A stretch of 64,000 nt of DNA from Aminicella lysinilytica (GTDB lineage Bacteria > Bacillota > Clostridia > Peptostreptococcales > Anaerovoracaceae). The position numbers and the translations under genes are program-made. The stretch is taken from contig NZ_SNXO01000005.1 of the NCBI RefSeq assembly GCF_004362975.1, positions 1 through 64,000 on the forward strand. The letters are read 5' to 3'. The notes under the pieces were generated by a model. The model made no database searches. It was not told where the DNA came from and worked only from the letters and a program-made list of their open reading frames with translations. Each line of letters opens with the position of its first letter. The stretch's first letter is position 1. Positions 8,176-18,312 of this stretch are shown piece after piece.

Positions 8176-9573
8176 TTACTCTTTTATACCGTATTTCTTC
8201 AGTTTATGCTGCAGGGTCTGCCTCTTTATCTGCAGTATTTCAGCCGATTTGGAAACATTTCCGCCTTCGCTTATCATTACGCCCCTGATGATCTCCTTCT
8301 CCAGGTTGCTCATGTATTCATTAAGCGGTCCCTGGCGGTCCCACTGCTCTATGTCTTTGCCCAGCGCCTGCACCTGCATTGGCATCTGCAGAAGCCTGTC
8401 CGTCAGCACATGCTCTGTCTCCGCCATGGATACGGACTGGACTATTATATTCTCCAGCTCCCTGATATTGCCGGGATAGTCGTACTTGCAAAGCCTTGCC
8501 ATCGCAGCCTCCGACACCATCCAGACTTCCTTGTCAAACCTTTTGTTATGCTTGTCCAGAAAGGCATCCGTCAGGACGGGTATGTCGTCTTTCCTGTTCC
8601 TCAGAGGCGGGATGGAAATGCTGACTACATTCAGCCTGTAATACAGGTCCTTCCTGAGCTTGCCCTCGGCCATGAGCACCTCCGGCGGTTCGTTGACCGT
8701 GGCGATGATGCGCACATCCACGGGAATGTCCGTGGTGCCGCCAACGCGCCTGATGTAATCCTCCTGCAGCACGCGCAAAAGTTTGCTCTGCAGTTCGTAG
8801 GGCATGGCGCTGATCTCGTCCAGGAGCAGTGTCCCGCCGTTGGCCTGTTCGAAAAGCCCGGCCCTGTCAACGGCTCCGGTAAAGCCGCCTTTTGTAGTGC
8901 CGAATAGTATACCCTCCAGCAAAGACTCCGGCAATGCCGCGCAGTTCTGTGCCAGGAACGGGTTCTCACGCCTGCTGCTGGCATAGTGTATGCTTTGCGC
9001 AAAGAGTTCTTTACCTGTTCCGGTCTCGCCGTAAATGAAGACCGAGGCGTTGTTCTTGGCTGCCCGCTTGGCCCGCTCGACTATAGCCGCGAAGGTTCTG
9101 TTTTGTCCTATTATATCCTCAAAGGTGTATTTCTTGATGGTCGGCGTCTTGGTGGCTTTGGTTGTGCCGAGTTTGTCTCCCTGCAATTCTAGTATGGTGT
9201 CGCTCATGGATCTGATGTTGGTAATGTCCCTGGCTACCTCGATGGCTGCAACCGTGCGTCCTTCGACGTTTACCGGCACGGTACTGTTTATAGTCGTAAC
9301 TTCCTTGCCGTAAAGGTTGGTATAAGTCTGCTGCTTATTTTTGGTGGCCACTCTTTTCTTGAGTGCATGGTACATGGTGCTCTCGCTCAGCCTGACCCCC
9401 GGAAAGGCCTTATGGAACTCCTTGCCCACTACATCCGTCACGTTGATCTTCTCGTTTTTCGCCATGGCCTCATTGTAAAACAGACCTACGCCGTCTCTAT
9501 CAACAATATAAACGCCCTCATCGACAAGTTCGATGAGTTCTTCTATTATTTTTTTATAAGCAGTTTCATCCAT
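8176..9573 (-). CDS. PAS-AAA+-Fis sigma-54-dependent activator, probable regulator of ornithine genes
   Basis: This protein of about 465 residues is an enhancer-binding activator that remodels sigma-54 RNA polymerase. An N-terminal PAS-like sensor (about 5-120; GVYIVDRDGVGLFYNEA) precedes an AAA+ domain with Walker A GETGTGKE (about 182-189), the sigma-54-contact loop GGFTGA in place of GAFTGA (about 229-234) and Walker B GGTLLLDEI. It ends in a Fis-type helix-turn-helix (NVSKSAEILQIKRQTLQHKL). There is no receiver domain, so it probably senses a small ligand through PAS. A TTG at 9588 is in frame, but the ATG at 9573 is preferred because GGAGGT lies eight bases upstream. Its position next to a -24/-12 promoter makes the ornithine cluster its likely target. 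Confidence 0.9.
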   Translation of the reverse strand: MDETAYKKIIEELIELVDEGVYIVDRDGVGLFYNEAMAKNEKINVTDVVGKEFHKAFPGVRLSESTMYHALKKRVATKNKQQTYTNLYGKEVTTINSTVPVNVEGRTVAAIEVARDITNIRSMSDTILELQGDKLGTTKATKTPTIKKYTFEDIIGQNRTFAAIVERAKRAAKNNASVFIYGETGTGKELFAQSIHYASSRRENPFLAQNCAALPESLLEGILFGTTKGGFTGAVDRAGLFEQANGGTLLLDEISAMPYELQSKLLRVLQEDYIRRVGGTTDIPVDVRIIATVNEPPEVLMAEGKLRKDLYYRLNVVSISIPPLRNRKDDIPVLTDAFLDKHNKRFDKEVWMVSEAAMARLCKYDYPGNIRELENIIVQSVSMAETEHVLTDRLLQMPMQVQALGKDIEQWDRQGPLNEYMSNLEKEIIRGVMISEGGNVSKSAEILQIKRQTLQHKLKKYGIKE

Positions 9574-9713
9574 GTTCGGTACCTCCAATACTTGTATTTT
9601 ACACTATTCTCGGCTTTAATGCAAATTAATTTGCACTGATTGCCAGTTGATTATTTCCTCTTATTATTGTATATTGTTAATTGACAATTTATCACCTGGA
9701 GGTACTAACATAA

Positions 9714-10046
9714 ATGAGAATACGTAAGAAAACAAATGGACTTAATGATATGGCAAGCGACGAACTGGATTTCATCGCCGGCGTTTCAGACGCTTTGGCC
9801 CATCCGGTCCGCCTGGAGCTTTTCAGATATATAATGCAGAAGAACAAGACCATGGATCTGGTCTGCACCAAGGACCTAGTCGGCGCCTTCGACTACGCTC
9901 AGGCCACCATCTCTCAGCACATGAAAAAACTTGTCCAGTCCGGTCTCGTTGAGATCAAGAAGCAAGACAAGTTTTCCTATTTCTATGTCAATCTCGGCAT
10001 ACTCATGCAATACATCGACGACGTGAAACGCTACTCAGTCGTATAA
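9714..10046 (+). CDS. ArsR-family winged-helix regulator
   Basis: This 110-residue protein is a single winged helix-turn-helix of the ArsR type: SDALAHPVRLELFRYI (helix 1-2), then YAQATISQHMKKLVQSGLV (recognition helix) and the wing KKQDKFSYFYVN. The paired cysteines of metal-sensing ArsR/SmtB proteins are absent; only one cysteine is present, so it probably does not sense metals by the classical site. It is divergent from the sigma-54 activator gene across 140 bases, with a GGAGG ribosome binding site. The upstream ATTGT-TAATT-GACAAT imperfect palindrome could be its own operator. Its target is unknown. Confidence 0.8.
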   Translation: MRIRKKTNGLNDMASDELDFIAGVSDALAHPVRLELFRYIMQKNKTMDLVCTKDLVGAFDYAQATISQHMKKLVQSGLVEIKKQDKFSYFYVNLGILMQYIDDVKRYSVV

Positions 10047-10091
10047 CGGCGAAAGCGCGGGTGTACTTGAGCGTTAGGAGCGGCCGCCCGG

Positions 10092-10367
10092 CTATACCCA
10101 CTCGGCTCCTTCCGTATAAACAACGAAATGATCCCGGATCTCCACATAGCCGCCTTTGACAACGGCAGTCTTCAGCCCTTCCGGGCCCGCCGGCCCGCCG
10201 GCTTCCCTGAGCTTCACTTTGCCGTTCTCCTTTAAAAGCTTGCAGCACCAGACATGGCGAGGCATATAGCCTTCCTCGCCACCAACTGTATCTGCCATAA
10301 GTATATCTACATCACCCGAATAAAACATCGAATCAGGCGTTATGATCTCCAACTTAGCGCTGCTCAT
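10092..10367 (-). CDS. atpC: F-type ATP synthase epsilon subunit, short form
   Basis: The epsilon subunit sits on the central stalk and, in many bacteria, inhibits ATP hydrolysis through its C-terminal helices. Only the N-terminal beta-sandwich is present: LEIITPDSMFYSGDVDIL near the start and GGYVEIRDHFVVY near the end. The protein stops right after the sandwich at 91 residues, against about 130-140 in most bacteria, so the inhibitory helical hairpin is missing. The conserved NHAPL-type motif reads RHVWCCKLL. It is the last gene of the atp operon, one base after atpD. Confidence 0.85.
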   Translation of the reverse strand: MSSAKLEIITPDSMFYSGDVDILMADTVGGEEGYMPRHVWCCKLLKENGKVKLREAGGPAGPEGLKTAVVKGGYVEIRDHFVVYTEGAEWV

Positions 10368-10368
10368 A

Positions 10369-11775
<1,407 letters not shown>

Positions 11776-11787
11776 TTATCTTTCCTC

Positions 11788-12726
11788 CTAACTCTGTGCC
11801 TCTGAACCAGAGACTATTTCAATAATTGCATCTGTTATCTGCGATTGTCTTGCTCTATTATACTTGACCTGGAGCATAGTCAGCATATCGCTGGCGTTGT
11901 CGTTGGCGTTTTCCATGGCCTGACGTCTGGCGGCATGCTCACAGGTGGCTGACTCTATAGCCGCGCTGTAGAGATGAAGCTGGAAGTACTTGGGAACGAG
12001 ATATCTGAATACTTCCTCCGCCGATGGTTCATACTCGATAGAGTGAAGTGGCTGCGGCCCGGCGTCTTTATCTTCGCCTTCTTCGAATCCTTTGCCTTCT
12101 GCCTTGTCTATGAGCGCATCCTCAGCCTTCTCGTCGGCCTTGATCTCATTCATGTCTATAGGCAATATCCTCCGCGTGGTGACTTCCTGCTTCAATGTGT
12201 TGATGTAAGAAGTATACACCAGAATGATCTCATCGATCTCCCCGGCCAGATATTTCTCTATAAGTGGTCCTGCAATATCCTGAGTCTCTTCGAAAGTCAC
12301 AGTATCAGCAGTTCCGTCATGTTCGATCAGTATGTCATAGTTCATCCTCTGGAAATGTTCTCTTCCCTTGGAGCCTATTGTGACCAGCTTGGCGTCATGA
12401 TGAGCTTCCTTTATCAACTTCTCCGTATATCTGATTACGTTTCCATTGAAACTGCCGCAGAGGCCCGTACTGCTGGTCATGATCACAAGACAGGTGGTCT
12501 TGATCTCACGGCTGCCTACGAGGAACTGCTTCGGCACGCTGGCGGCATTATCAAAAGTCTCATCCATAGAAGCCTTGATGCGATCCAGGAACAGTTTACT
12601 GTGTTCATAGACTGCCTTGGCTCTGCGCAGTTTGGCGGCAGAGACCAGCTTCATAGCGTTGGTTATACGCTCAGTGCTGTTGATGCTTCTGATTCTTCGC
12701 TTGATGCCCTGCATTTGCTCAGCCAT
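11788..12726 (-). CDS. atpG: F-type ATP synthase gamma subunit
   Basis: Gamma forms the rotating central shaft of F1. The N-terminal helix ([20 protein letters not shown]) and C-terminal helix ([23 protein letters not shown]) match the family. At 312 residues it is about 25 longer than usual. The excess is a charged insertion around residues 185-215 ([20 protein letters not shown]) in the outer Rossmann-like domain, which is a variable place in the family. Its start overlaps the end of atpA by eight bases. Confidence 0.96.
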   Translation of the reverse strand: MAEQMQGIKRRIRSINSTERITNAMKLVSAAKLRRAKAVYEHSKLFLDRIKASMDETFDNAASVPKQFLVGSREIKTTCLVIMTSSTGLCGSFNGNVIRYTEKLIKEAHHDAKLVTIGSKGREHFQRMNYDILIEHDGTADTVTFEETQDIAGPLIEKYLAGEIDEIILVYTSYINTLKQEVTTRRILPIDMNEIKADEKAEDALIDKAEGKGFEEGEDKDAGPQPLHSIEYEPSAEEVFRYLVPKYFQLHLYSAAIESATCEHAARRQAMENANDNASDMLTMLQVKYNRARQSQITDAIIEIVSGSEAQS

Positions 12727-14233
12727 TTACAAAACCTACCTTCTTGAATTCGGTAATGCCTTTAGTCAGTAATTCTTCCGTTTCCTTAGGCAGATCTCCG
12801 GTTTCCTCGATAGTCCTTCTGACCTCAGGGAAGTGGTCGTCCATATACGGATAGAACTGTGATTCAAAGCTCTTGATCTGATTTACCGGTATGTCGTCCA
12901 GCAGTCCGTTGACCGCTGCGTAAATTATCATCACCTGCAATGCTACATCCAAAGGTCCATACTGGCCCTGTTTCAATATCTCCATGATGATGCTGCCGTG
13001 ATCTAACCGCCGCTTGGTGTCAGCGTCTATATCAGAACCAAACTGTGAGAATGACTTCAGTTCTGTATACTGAGCCAGCATCAGTTTGATCTTGCTGGAT
13101 ACCTTCTTCATGGCCTTGATCTGAGCGTTTCCTCCTACACGGGATACGGAAATCCCGGCATTTATGGCCGGTCTCTGTCCTGCAAAGAACAACTCGTTTT
13201 CAAGGAATATCTGGCCGTCTGTTATGGATATTACGTTTGTTGGTATGTATGCTGCTATATCTCCGGCCTGGGTCTCGATTATCGGCAAAGCCGTAAGAGA
13301 ACCGCCTCCTAATTCATCCGACAGTTTGGCTGCTCTTTCCAGCAGTCTGCTGTGAAGGTAGAATACGTCGCCGGGATATGCTTCTCTTCCTGGTGGTCTG
13401 CGAAGAAGTAATGACATGGCTCTGTAGGCCACGGCATGCTTAGACAGATCATCATAGACGATCAGCACATGCTTGCCCTGGTACATGAAATACTCGCCCA
13501 TAGCGCAGCCCGCATAGGGTGCGATGTACTGCATAGGCGCTACCTCGCTGGCCGTAGCCGATACGACGATAGTGTACTTCATGGCGTCTTTCTTTTCCAA
13601 AGTTTCCACCAGCTGGGCTACTGTAGACTGCTTCTGACCTATGGCTACATAGATGCAGATGACGTCCTTGCCCTTCTGGTTCAAAATGGTATCTATGGCG
13701 ATGGCTGTCTTACCTATCTGCCTGTCGCCTATGATCAACTCACGCTGACCCCTGCCTATAGGGATCATGGAGTCAATGGCTTTGATTCCGGTCTGCAGTG
13801 GTTCCTTGACTGGCTGCCTGCGCAAAACGCCCGGAGCCGGACTTTCTATAGGCCTGTGCTCTGTGGTGTCGATGGCGCCTTTGCCGTCGATAGGTTTGCC
13901 TAAAGCATCTACGACTCTGCCGATAAGGGCTTCGCCAACGGGTACCTCAACTACCGTGCCTGTAGGTTTGACTATGTCGCCTTCGCCTATCTGACGGTCG
14001 TCGCCGAGTATTACCGCGCCCACATTATCCTCTTCCAAATTGAGGGCCATGCCATAGACATTGTGTGGAAACTCCAACAACTCACTGGACATGCAGTGAC
14101 TGAGCCCGTAGACCCTGGCGATGCCATCGCCTACCTGCATTACAGTACCGAAGTCAGAGATATCCATTTCATTCGTATAATTCTTGATTTGATCCTTGAT
14201 CAATCCGCTTATTTCATCGGGTCTTAAATTCAT
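12719..14233 (-). CDS. atpA: F-type ATP synthase alpha subunit
   Basis: Alpha carries the non-catalytic nucleotide sites of F1 and alternates with beta. The 504-residue protein has the P-loop [15 protein letters not shown] near residue 170, the segment [11 protein letters not shown], and the family signature [13 protein letters not shown] with its arginine finger region. Spacing to atpH is 15 bases. There are no unusual insertions or losses. Confidence 0.98.
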   Translation of the reverse strand: MNLRPDEISGLIKDQIKNYTNEMDISDFGTVMQVGDGIARVYGLSHCMSSELLEFPHNVYGMALNLEEDNVGAVILGDDRQIGEGDIVKPTGTVVEVPVGEALIGRVVDALGKPIDGKGAIDTTEHRPIESPAPGVLRRQPVKEPLQTGIKAIDSMIPIGRGQRELIIGDRQIGKTAIAIDTILNQKGKDVICIYVAIGQKQSTVAQLVETLEKKDAMKYTIVVSATASEVAPMQYIAPYAGCAMGEYFMYQGKHVLIVYDDLSKHAVAYRAMSLLLRRPPGREAYPGDVFYLHSRLLERAAKLSDELGGGSLTALPIIETQAGDIAAYIPTNVISITDGQIFLENELFFAGQRPAINAGISVSRVGGNAQIKAMKKVSSKIKLMLAQYTELKSFSQFGSDIDADTKRRLDHGSIIMEILKQGQYGPLDVALQVMIIYAAVNGLLDDIPVNQIKSFESQFYPYMDDHFPEVRRTIEETGDLPKETEELLTKGITEFKKVGFVNG

Positions 14234-14248
14234 AGAAGTCTCTCCCTT

Positions 14249-14785
14249 CTAGCTATTTTTTATCTGTTCTGCCAGCTTATCAAGCCGCGAACGCAATGAT
14301 GCGTCGACGATTTTCCCGTCAACGAAGATCTTAACTCCGCCGATGAGGCTGGTATCTACTTTATTCCTGAGCATTACATTCTTCTGCAAAAGTCTGCCTG
14401 TTTCTTCCTGGAATTTCTTCATCTGAGCATCGGTCAGTTTGACTGCGGAATATATTACTCCCTCGCCTATGCCGGTCTCCTCATCGAAGATATCACAGTA
14501 CTGTCTGACAATATTATGGAAATTATACTGCCTGTTCTTATCAATAAGGATACAAAGAAATGACAGGACCTCCTTGGAGATCTTGCCTTCGAAGATTTCC
14601 TTCATCATTTCCTTCTTGGATGCGTTAGATATGGCAGGGTTGATCATAAGCTTGTCGAAATCCTTCTCTTTCTCGAAGATCTTATCAAGCTGTATCAATT
14701 CATCCTTGACTTCATCAACGCTACCGTTGTCATCAGCCGCTTCAAAAAGAGCTGTGGCGTATATCCTTGCTATTCCTATTTCCAT
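14249..14785 (-). CDS. atpH: F-type ATP synthase delta subunit
   Basis: Delta links the top of F1 to the peripheral stalk b subunits. The 178-residue protein has the usual helical N-terminal domain (ARIYATALFEAADDNG) and the C-terminal motif DTSLIGGVKIFVDGKIVDASLRSRL, which is the family signature. Its ATG at 14785 overlaps atpF by ten bases, as in many clostridial atp operons. Confidence 0.96.
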   Translation of the reverse strand: MEIGIARIYATALFEAADDNGSVDEVKDELIQLDKIFEKEKDFDKLMINPAISNASKKEMMKEIFEGKISKEVLSFLCILIDKNRQYNFHNIVRQYCDIFDEETGIGEGVIYSAVKLTDAQMKKFQEETGRLLQKNVMLRNKVDTSLIGGVKIFVDGKIVDASLRSRLDKLAEQIKNS

Positions 14786-15285
14786 GGCTCATCCTCAGCT
14801 TCCTCGATGATCTTATTGACGATTTCCTCATGGTCATCAGGCGTGATTTCCTTTTCCATTATCTTGCCTGCAGCCATAATAGCCAGGTCGCTGACTTCTT
14901 CCTTAAGCTGCTTGCGGGCATTGAACCTTTCCCGCTCGATCTCTTTGTCGGAATGTTCTATAGCCTTTCTCGCCTTTTCATTGGCCTCGTTGACTATGCC
15001 GTCAGCCTGGACCTTGGCCTCATCTCTCGCCTTCTTTATTATGGTTCTGCTCTCAATGTCGACATTGGCGATGCGTTCCTCATAATCCTTCAGTTTCTCA
15101 TCGGCTTCCCGACTCTTGACTTCAGCATTATCAAGGCTGTCCTGGATGTCCTGCGATCTTTTCTCCATAAAATCATGGACCTTTTCAAAGAAAAAATGCT
15201 TCAGGATAAAGAATAAAACAATGAATGTTATCAATGAGAAAACAAAATTCCAATTAAGTTCTAGTAAACTCTGATACGCGCGCAT
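14776..15285 (-). CDS. atpF: F-type ATP synthase b subunit
   Basis: Subunit b forms the peripheral stalk. The 169-residue protein has one N-terminal membrane helix (about 12-30: WNFVFSLITFIVLFFILKH) followed by a long charged coiled coil to the C-terminus. Only one b-type gene is present, so the stalk is probably a homodimer. The ribosome binding site is AGGAGG, and it lies 41 bases after atpE. Confidence 0.96.
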   Translation of the reverse strand: MRAYQSLLELNWNFVFSLITFIVLFFILKHFFFEKVHDFMEKRSQDIQDSLDNAEVKSREADEKLKDYEERIANVDIESRTIIKKARDEAKVQADGIVNEANEKARKAIEHSDKEIERERFNARKQLKEEVSDLAIMAAGKIMEKEITPDDHEEIVNKIIEEAEDEPWK

Positions 15286-15326
15286 GCTTTATCCTCCTTC
15301 CTGCTGTTACTGATCAGCCTCATAAT

Positions 15327-15563
15327 TTACATTTTACCTAACAGTATGATCGATATTATCAAACCGAAAACCAACGCGGTCTCCATGATGGCCATAGCCA
15401 GTATCATATTGACCAGAAGTTTGCCCATGATCTCCGGCTGTCTAGACATTCCATGCATTGCACCGTTAGCTACGATGCCCTGACCAATTCCTACGCCCAG
15501 AGCTGCAAGTCCCATACATATGCCTGCACCAATTGCTATAAGTCCCATTTTTACTACCTCCAT
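15327..15563 (-). CDS. atpE: F-type ATP synthase c subunit (ring proteolipid)
   Basis: Subunit c is a two-helix hairpin that forms the ion-carrying rotor ring. The 78-residue protein has the polar loop SRQPE and the ion-binding carboxylate E61 in helix 2 (MAIMETALVFG). Q28 in GVGIGQG (helix 1) and T62 right after E61 are the kind of residues found in Na+-binding rings, where helix 1 has Gln and helix 2 has Glu-Ser/Thr. The tyrosine usual four residues later is replaced by phenylalanine (F66). Na+ coupling is therefore plausible but not proven from sequence. Confidence 0.96.
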   Translation of the reverse strand: MEVVKMGLIAIGAGICMGLAALGVGIGQGIVANGAMHGMSRQPEIMGKLLVNMILAMAIMETALVFGLIISIILLGKM

Positions 15564-15589
15564 TAAAAACTATAATTTATATTATGGCC

Positions 15590-16387
15590 CTAACCGGCCT
15601 GTTCTAACTGTTTCGCCTGATGTTTAGCCAGCCGTTTCTCCTTGCTCTTCCTTCTGCGTTCCAGAGTCTCAGGTGACGTACCTTCCATGCCTCGCCGCAG
15701 ATTGATCGCCGTCAGCACCGTGAATATGTATCCCTGTATCACCGGTTCGAACATATCGAAGAACAGATTCAAAGGTATTACTGTTACGCACCTTAGTATA
15801 GGTACCGGACAGAAGGTCGCGCTGATAGTCGACATAAGATTCAGCCACAGATCTACCACTATCATTCCTCCGAAGATGTTTCCGAAGAGTCGAAGAGCCA
15901 GAGTAACAGGGAAAGTCAGATCGCTGATCAGATCCATGATTATCATGAAAGAGAACGGATCCCGCATTTCGCTCAGTCTTCCGCCGATGCCCAGATGTCT
16001 GATGGCATTGTACTGGATAAGTACGAAGGACAGGGCCGCAAGGCCTGCAGTTATACTTACATCCGCCGTTATCGGTCTGAGGCCAATAAGGCCAAGACTG
16101 TTAGCACACACGAGCCACAGGATCAATGTGCCGAAATACGGCGCAAACGACCTGGCAAATTCTTTACCCAGGTTTTCTTCTGTGAATTTATATATCCAGC
16201 CTACGAACAATTCTACCAGGACCTGTTTGCCCTTAGGCACAGCCTGCAGATTGCTGCCCAGCCAGATACCGACTGCCGCCAGGATCACTGCCAGAATAAT
16301 AGCATAGCATGTGCTCTCTGAAAGGAAGAACTTCCCGCTACTGCCGAAATATACTATTATCCGAGCTCCAAGCTCATTCAGATTCAT
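15590..16387 (-). CDS. atpB: F-type ATP synthase a subunit
   Basis: Subunit a forms the stator ion channel facing the c ring. The 265-residue protein has about six membrane segments. The conserved arginine lies in LALRLFGNIFGGMIV (about residue 163), and a second conserved stretch is FDMFEPVIQGYIFTVLTAI. An unusual basic and glutamine-rich tail of about 35 residues (RRRKSKEKRLAKHQAKQLEQ) follows the last helix and should face the cytoplasm. It follows atpI by three bases. Confidence 0.97.
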   Translation of the reverse strand: MNLNELGARIIVYFGSSGKFFLSESTCYAIILAVILAAVGIWLGSNLQAVPKGKQVLVELFVGWIYKFTEENLGKEFARSFAPYFGTLILWLVCANSLGLIGLRPITADVSITAGLAALSFVLIQYNAIRHLGIGGRLSEMRDPFSFMIIMDLISDLTFPVTLALRLFGNIFGGMIVVDLWLNLMSTISATFCPVPILRCVTVIPLNLFFDMFEPVIQGYIFTVLTAINLRRGMEGTSPETLERRRKSKEKRLAKHQAKQLEQAG

Positions 16388-16390
16388 ATC

Positions 16391-16756
16391 CTAAACTGCC
16401 TCCTTTTTATAACTGATCAAGGCTCCAATTACTATTCCAAATACTCCTATGGCATAAGCCAGTAGTCCGTTAATACTTATCATATAGCACAGATATGCCA
16501 CGCCGGCATAAATACACAAACGTAGTAGATATAATACTACTACGAGCCCCAGCCTTTTAGTGTTGACATATAAGACTACTATTCTCTTTAACAATTCCAG
16601 ATTGACCAGCATGATCGCGACTCCGGCTATGAGCCCCATAAGGAACCCCTTATCGAAGCCTAAAATGAACAAAGACACGACTTCACATACGGCTGCATAT
16701 ATGCTGCAGATGATAAATATCTCTTTTCTCAACTGTAAATATCTGTCTTCATCCAT
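16391..16756 (-). CDS. atpI: ATP synthase I-like membrane protein
   Basis: AtpI-type proteins are small four-helix membrane proteins thought to help assemble the c ring or take up Mg2+. The 121-residue protein has about four hydrophobic segments (starting near residues 12, 38, 70 and 95) and is the first gene of the atp operon. The sequence is poorly conserved, so the name rests on size, topology and its place directly before atpB. Confidence 0.8.
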   Translation of the reverse strand: MDEDRYLQLRKEIFIICSIYAAVCEVVSLFILGFDKGFLMGLIAGVAIMLVNLELLKRIVVLYVNTKRLGLVVVLYLLRLCIYAGVAYLCYMISINGLLAYAIGVFGIVIGALISYKKEAV

Positions 16757-16771
16757 TCGTCATTACCTCAC

Positions 16772-16799
16772 ATTATAATTCTTTTTTTCAAAAAGTAAA
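16772..16799 (-). promoter_or_regulatory. Predicted sigma-A promoter of the atp operon
   Basis: On the minus strand a TTTACT -35 box (16794-16799) and a perfect TATAAT -10 box (16772-16777) are 16 bases apart, directly upstream of atpI. Confidence 0.6.
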
Positions 16800-16872
16800 G
16801 CGTCAAAATCATTTAATTGTCGCTTTATGCAAAATTGTTGTTTCCCTTGCAATCAAAGGGCTCTAAGTTTCG

Positions 16873-16901
16873 CTTATCAATAAGCTGTCACTTATGATAA
16901 G
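16873..16901 (-). terminator. Hairpin at the end of rlmH
   Basis: CTTATCA pairs with TGATAAG and an inner ATAAG/CTTA stem adds to it; the rlmH stop codon lies inside the hairpin. Only a weak T-rich tail follows, so termination may be partial before the atp operon. Confidence 0.4.
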
Positions 16902-17367
16902 GCTCGTTTCTATTGATTTTGAAACTACGATAGACCTGCTCCAGAAGTATGACTCTCATCATCTGATGAGGGAAAGTCATGTCGGAAAATGACAGTTTGA
17001 AATCTGCCCTTCTGCTGACCGCCGACGATAATCCCAGGCTGCCGCCTATAACGAAAGCAATGTCGCTTCTGCCCTCCAGGGCCAGGTCCCTTACCTTGGC
17101 AGCGAGAGCCTCTGAAGTGAGCTTTTTGCCGCGGATCTCCAGACTAATGACATACATACCGCTGTTTATTTTGTTCAGTATCTCCTGGCCTTCAGCGTCT
17201 ATGACAGCCATTTCATCAGCCTCGCCGGCATTGGCCGCCAGCCGCGACTCCTTCAGCTCGACTATATTCAGACTGCAATAGCTGCCCAGCCTCTTGCTGT
17301 ACTCGGCCACGGCGTCCTTCCAGTATTTTTCTTTCAATTTTCCTATACATATTATCGTAATATTCAT
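16888..17367 (-). CDS. rlmH: 23S rRNA pseudouridine-1915 N3-methyltransferase
   Basis: RlmH methylates pseudouridine 1915 in helix 69 of 23S rRNA using SAM. It has a SPOUT-type trefoil knot. The 159-residue protein shows the knot signatures FVIGGSLGLS and LSFSDMTFPHQMMR and the conserved C-terminus RNEPYHK. It starts with IICIGKLKEKYW. It lies two bases downstream of the WalJ-like gene, a pairing common near the origin in Firmicutes. Confidence 0.97.
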   Translation of the reverse strand: MNITIICIGKLKEKYWKDAVAEYSKRLGSYCSLNIVELKESRLAANAGEADEMAVIDAEGQEILNKINSGMYVISLEIRGKKLTSEALAAKVRDLALEGRSDIAFVIGGSLGLSSAVSRRADFKLSFSDMTFPHQMMRVILLEQVYRSFKINRNEPYHK

Positions 17368-17369
17368 AT

Positions 17370-18170
17370 CTACACTTCTATAAGGGGGCTGGGATCGTCT
17401 CTGCGCACTACTGATAATTCCAGATCCCTGTCCACATAATAATCATTCTCAAACAAAATATTCTTCACGGTCAGATAGGCCTGCTCCGGGGTATTATTCT
17501 CGCTGCTCAGATGAGCCAGGACCACCTTAGGTGTTTTTTTACCATCCAGTGCGTCCAGCATGTGGCAGATGGTATTTCCGGCCGTCTCGTTGGACAGATG
17601 GCCCTCTTCCCCCAGGATCCTCTCCTGCAAAGGGTAAGGGTAGGAGCCCATCCTGAGGATGTTGACCTCGTGGTTGGCCTCCAGCACCAGTGTGTCCGCG
17701 TCTCTGATCTGGTCGAAGATGTCATCGGTAACGTAGCCTGTGTCTGTGACTATAGTCAGCTTACGTCCTTCATGAACAAAGGAATAGCCCATGGGTTCCA
17801 GAGCGTCATGGGAGAGGTCGAAGGGCACTACGGTAATGTCGCCGATATCGAAAGGATCTTCCTCCAGAAGCGGATGTATACGGTCAGGCGGCAGTTTATC
17901 CTCTATACATGAAAAAGTCCCCTCAGAGCCGTATATTTCAGCTTGAGACGCCTTCCTGCCTATCATCCTTATGCTCCTGACATGATCTATGTGTTCGTGA
18001 GTAAGCAATATGCCGTTAATGTCTTCCACCTGCAGCCCGTTTTCCTCCAGACCGGCAAGTATTCTCTTTCCGGCAATGCCTACATCGACGAGTAATGTTG
18101 TATTATCGCTCTCTACCATGTAGCAATTACCTGAACTGCCGCTGGCAAAAGAGCAAAACGAAAACCCCAT
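17370..18170 (-). CDS. Metallo-beta-lactamase-fold hydrolase, YycJ/WalJ type
   Basis: This 266-residue protein is a binuclear-metal hydrolase of the YycJ (WalJ) family. The metal-binding motif LLTHEHIDHV is present near residue 57, and further ligands lie in ATDTGY-like VTDTGYVTDD, LEANHE and VLAHLSSENN. WalJ proteins are nucleases or regulators linked to cell-wall stress in Bacillus, but the WalKR kinase pair usually beside them is not in this window. The gene is co-transcribed with rlmH and diverges from rnhA. Confidence 0.88.
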   Translation of the reverse strand: MGFSFCSFASGSSGNCYMVESDNTTLLVDVGIAGKRILAGLEENGLQVEDINGILLTHEHIDHVRSIRMIGRKASQAEIYGSEGTFSCIEDKLPPDRIHPLLEEDPFDIGDITVVPFDLSHDALEPMGYSFVHEGRKLTIVTDTGYVTDDIFDQIRDADTLVLEANHEVNILRMGSYPYPLQERILGEEGHLSNETAGNTICHMLDALDGKKTPKVVLAHLSSENNTPEQAYLTVKNILFENDYYVDRDLELSVVRRDDPSPLIEV

Positions 18171-18256
18171 ATATCAGTTAGACCTCCTTAACAATATAGA
18201 TGAATTATACCACTAATCCCGGAAATAACAAGAAATACATTGCACAAATATTCTTC

Positions 18257-18285
18257 TTTACCCTTGTGGTATTTTAGTGCATAAT
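18257..18285 (+). promoter_or_regulatory. Predicted sigma-A promoter of rnhA
   Basis: TTTACC (18257-18262) and CATAAT (18280-18285) are 17 bases apart, about 28 bases upstream of the rnhA start codon. Confidence 0.5.
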
Positions 18286-18312
18286 AGTATGAGATAGCAA
18301 AGGAGAATGACA

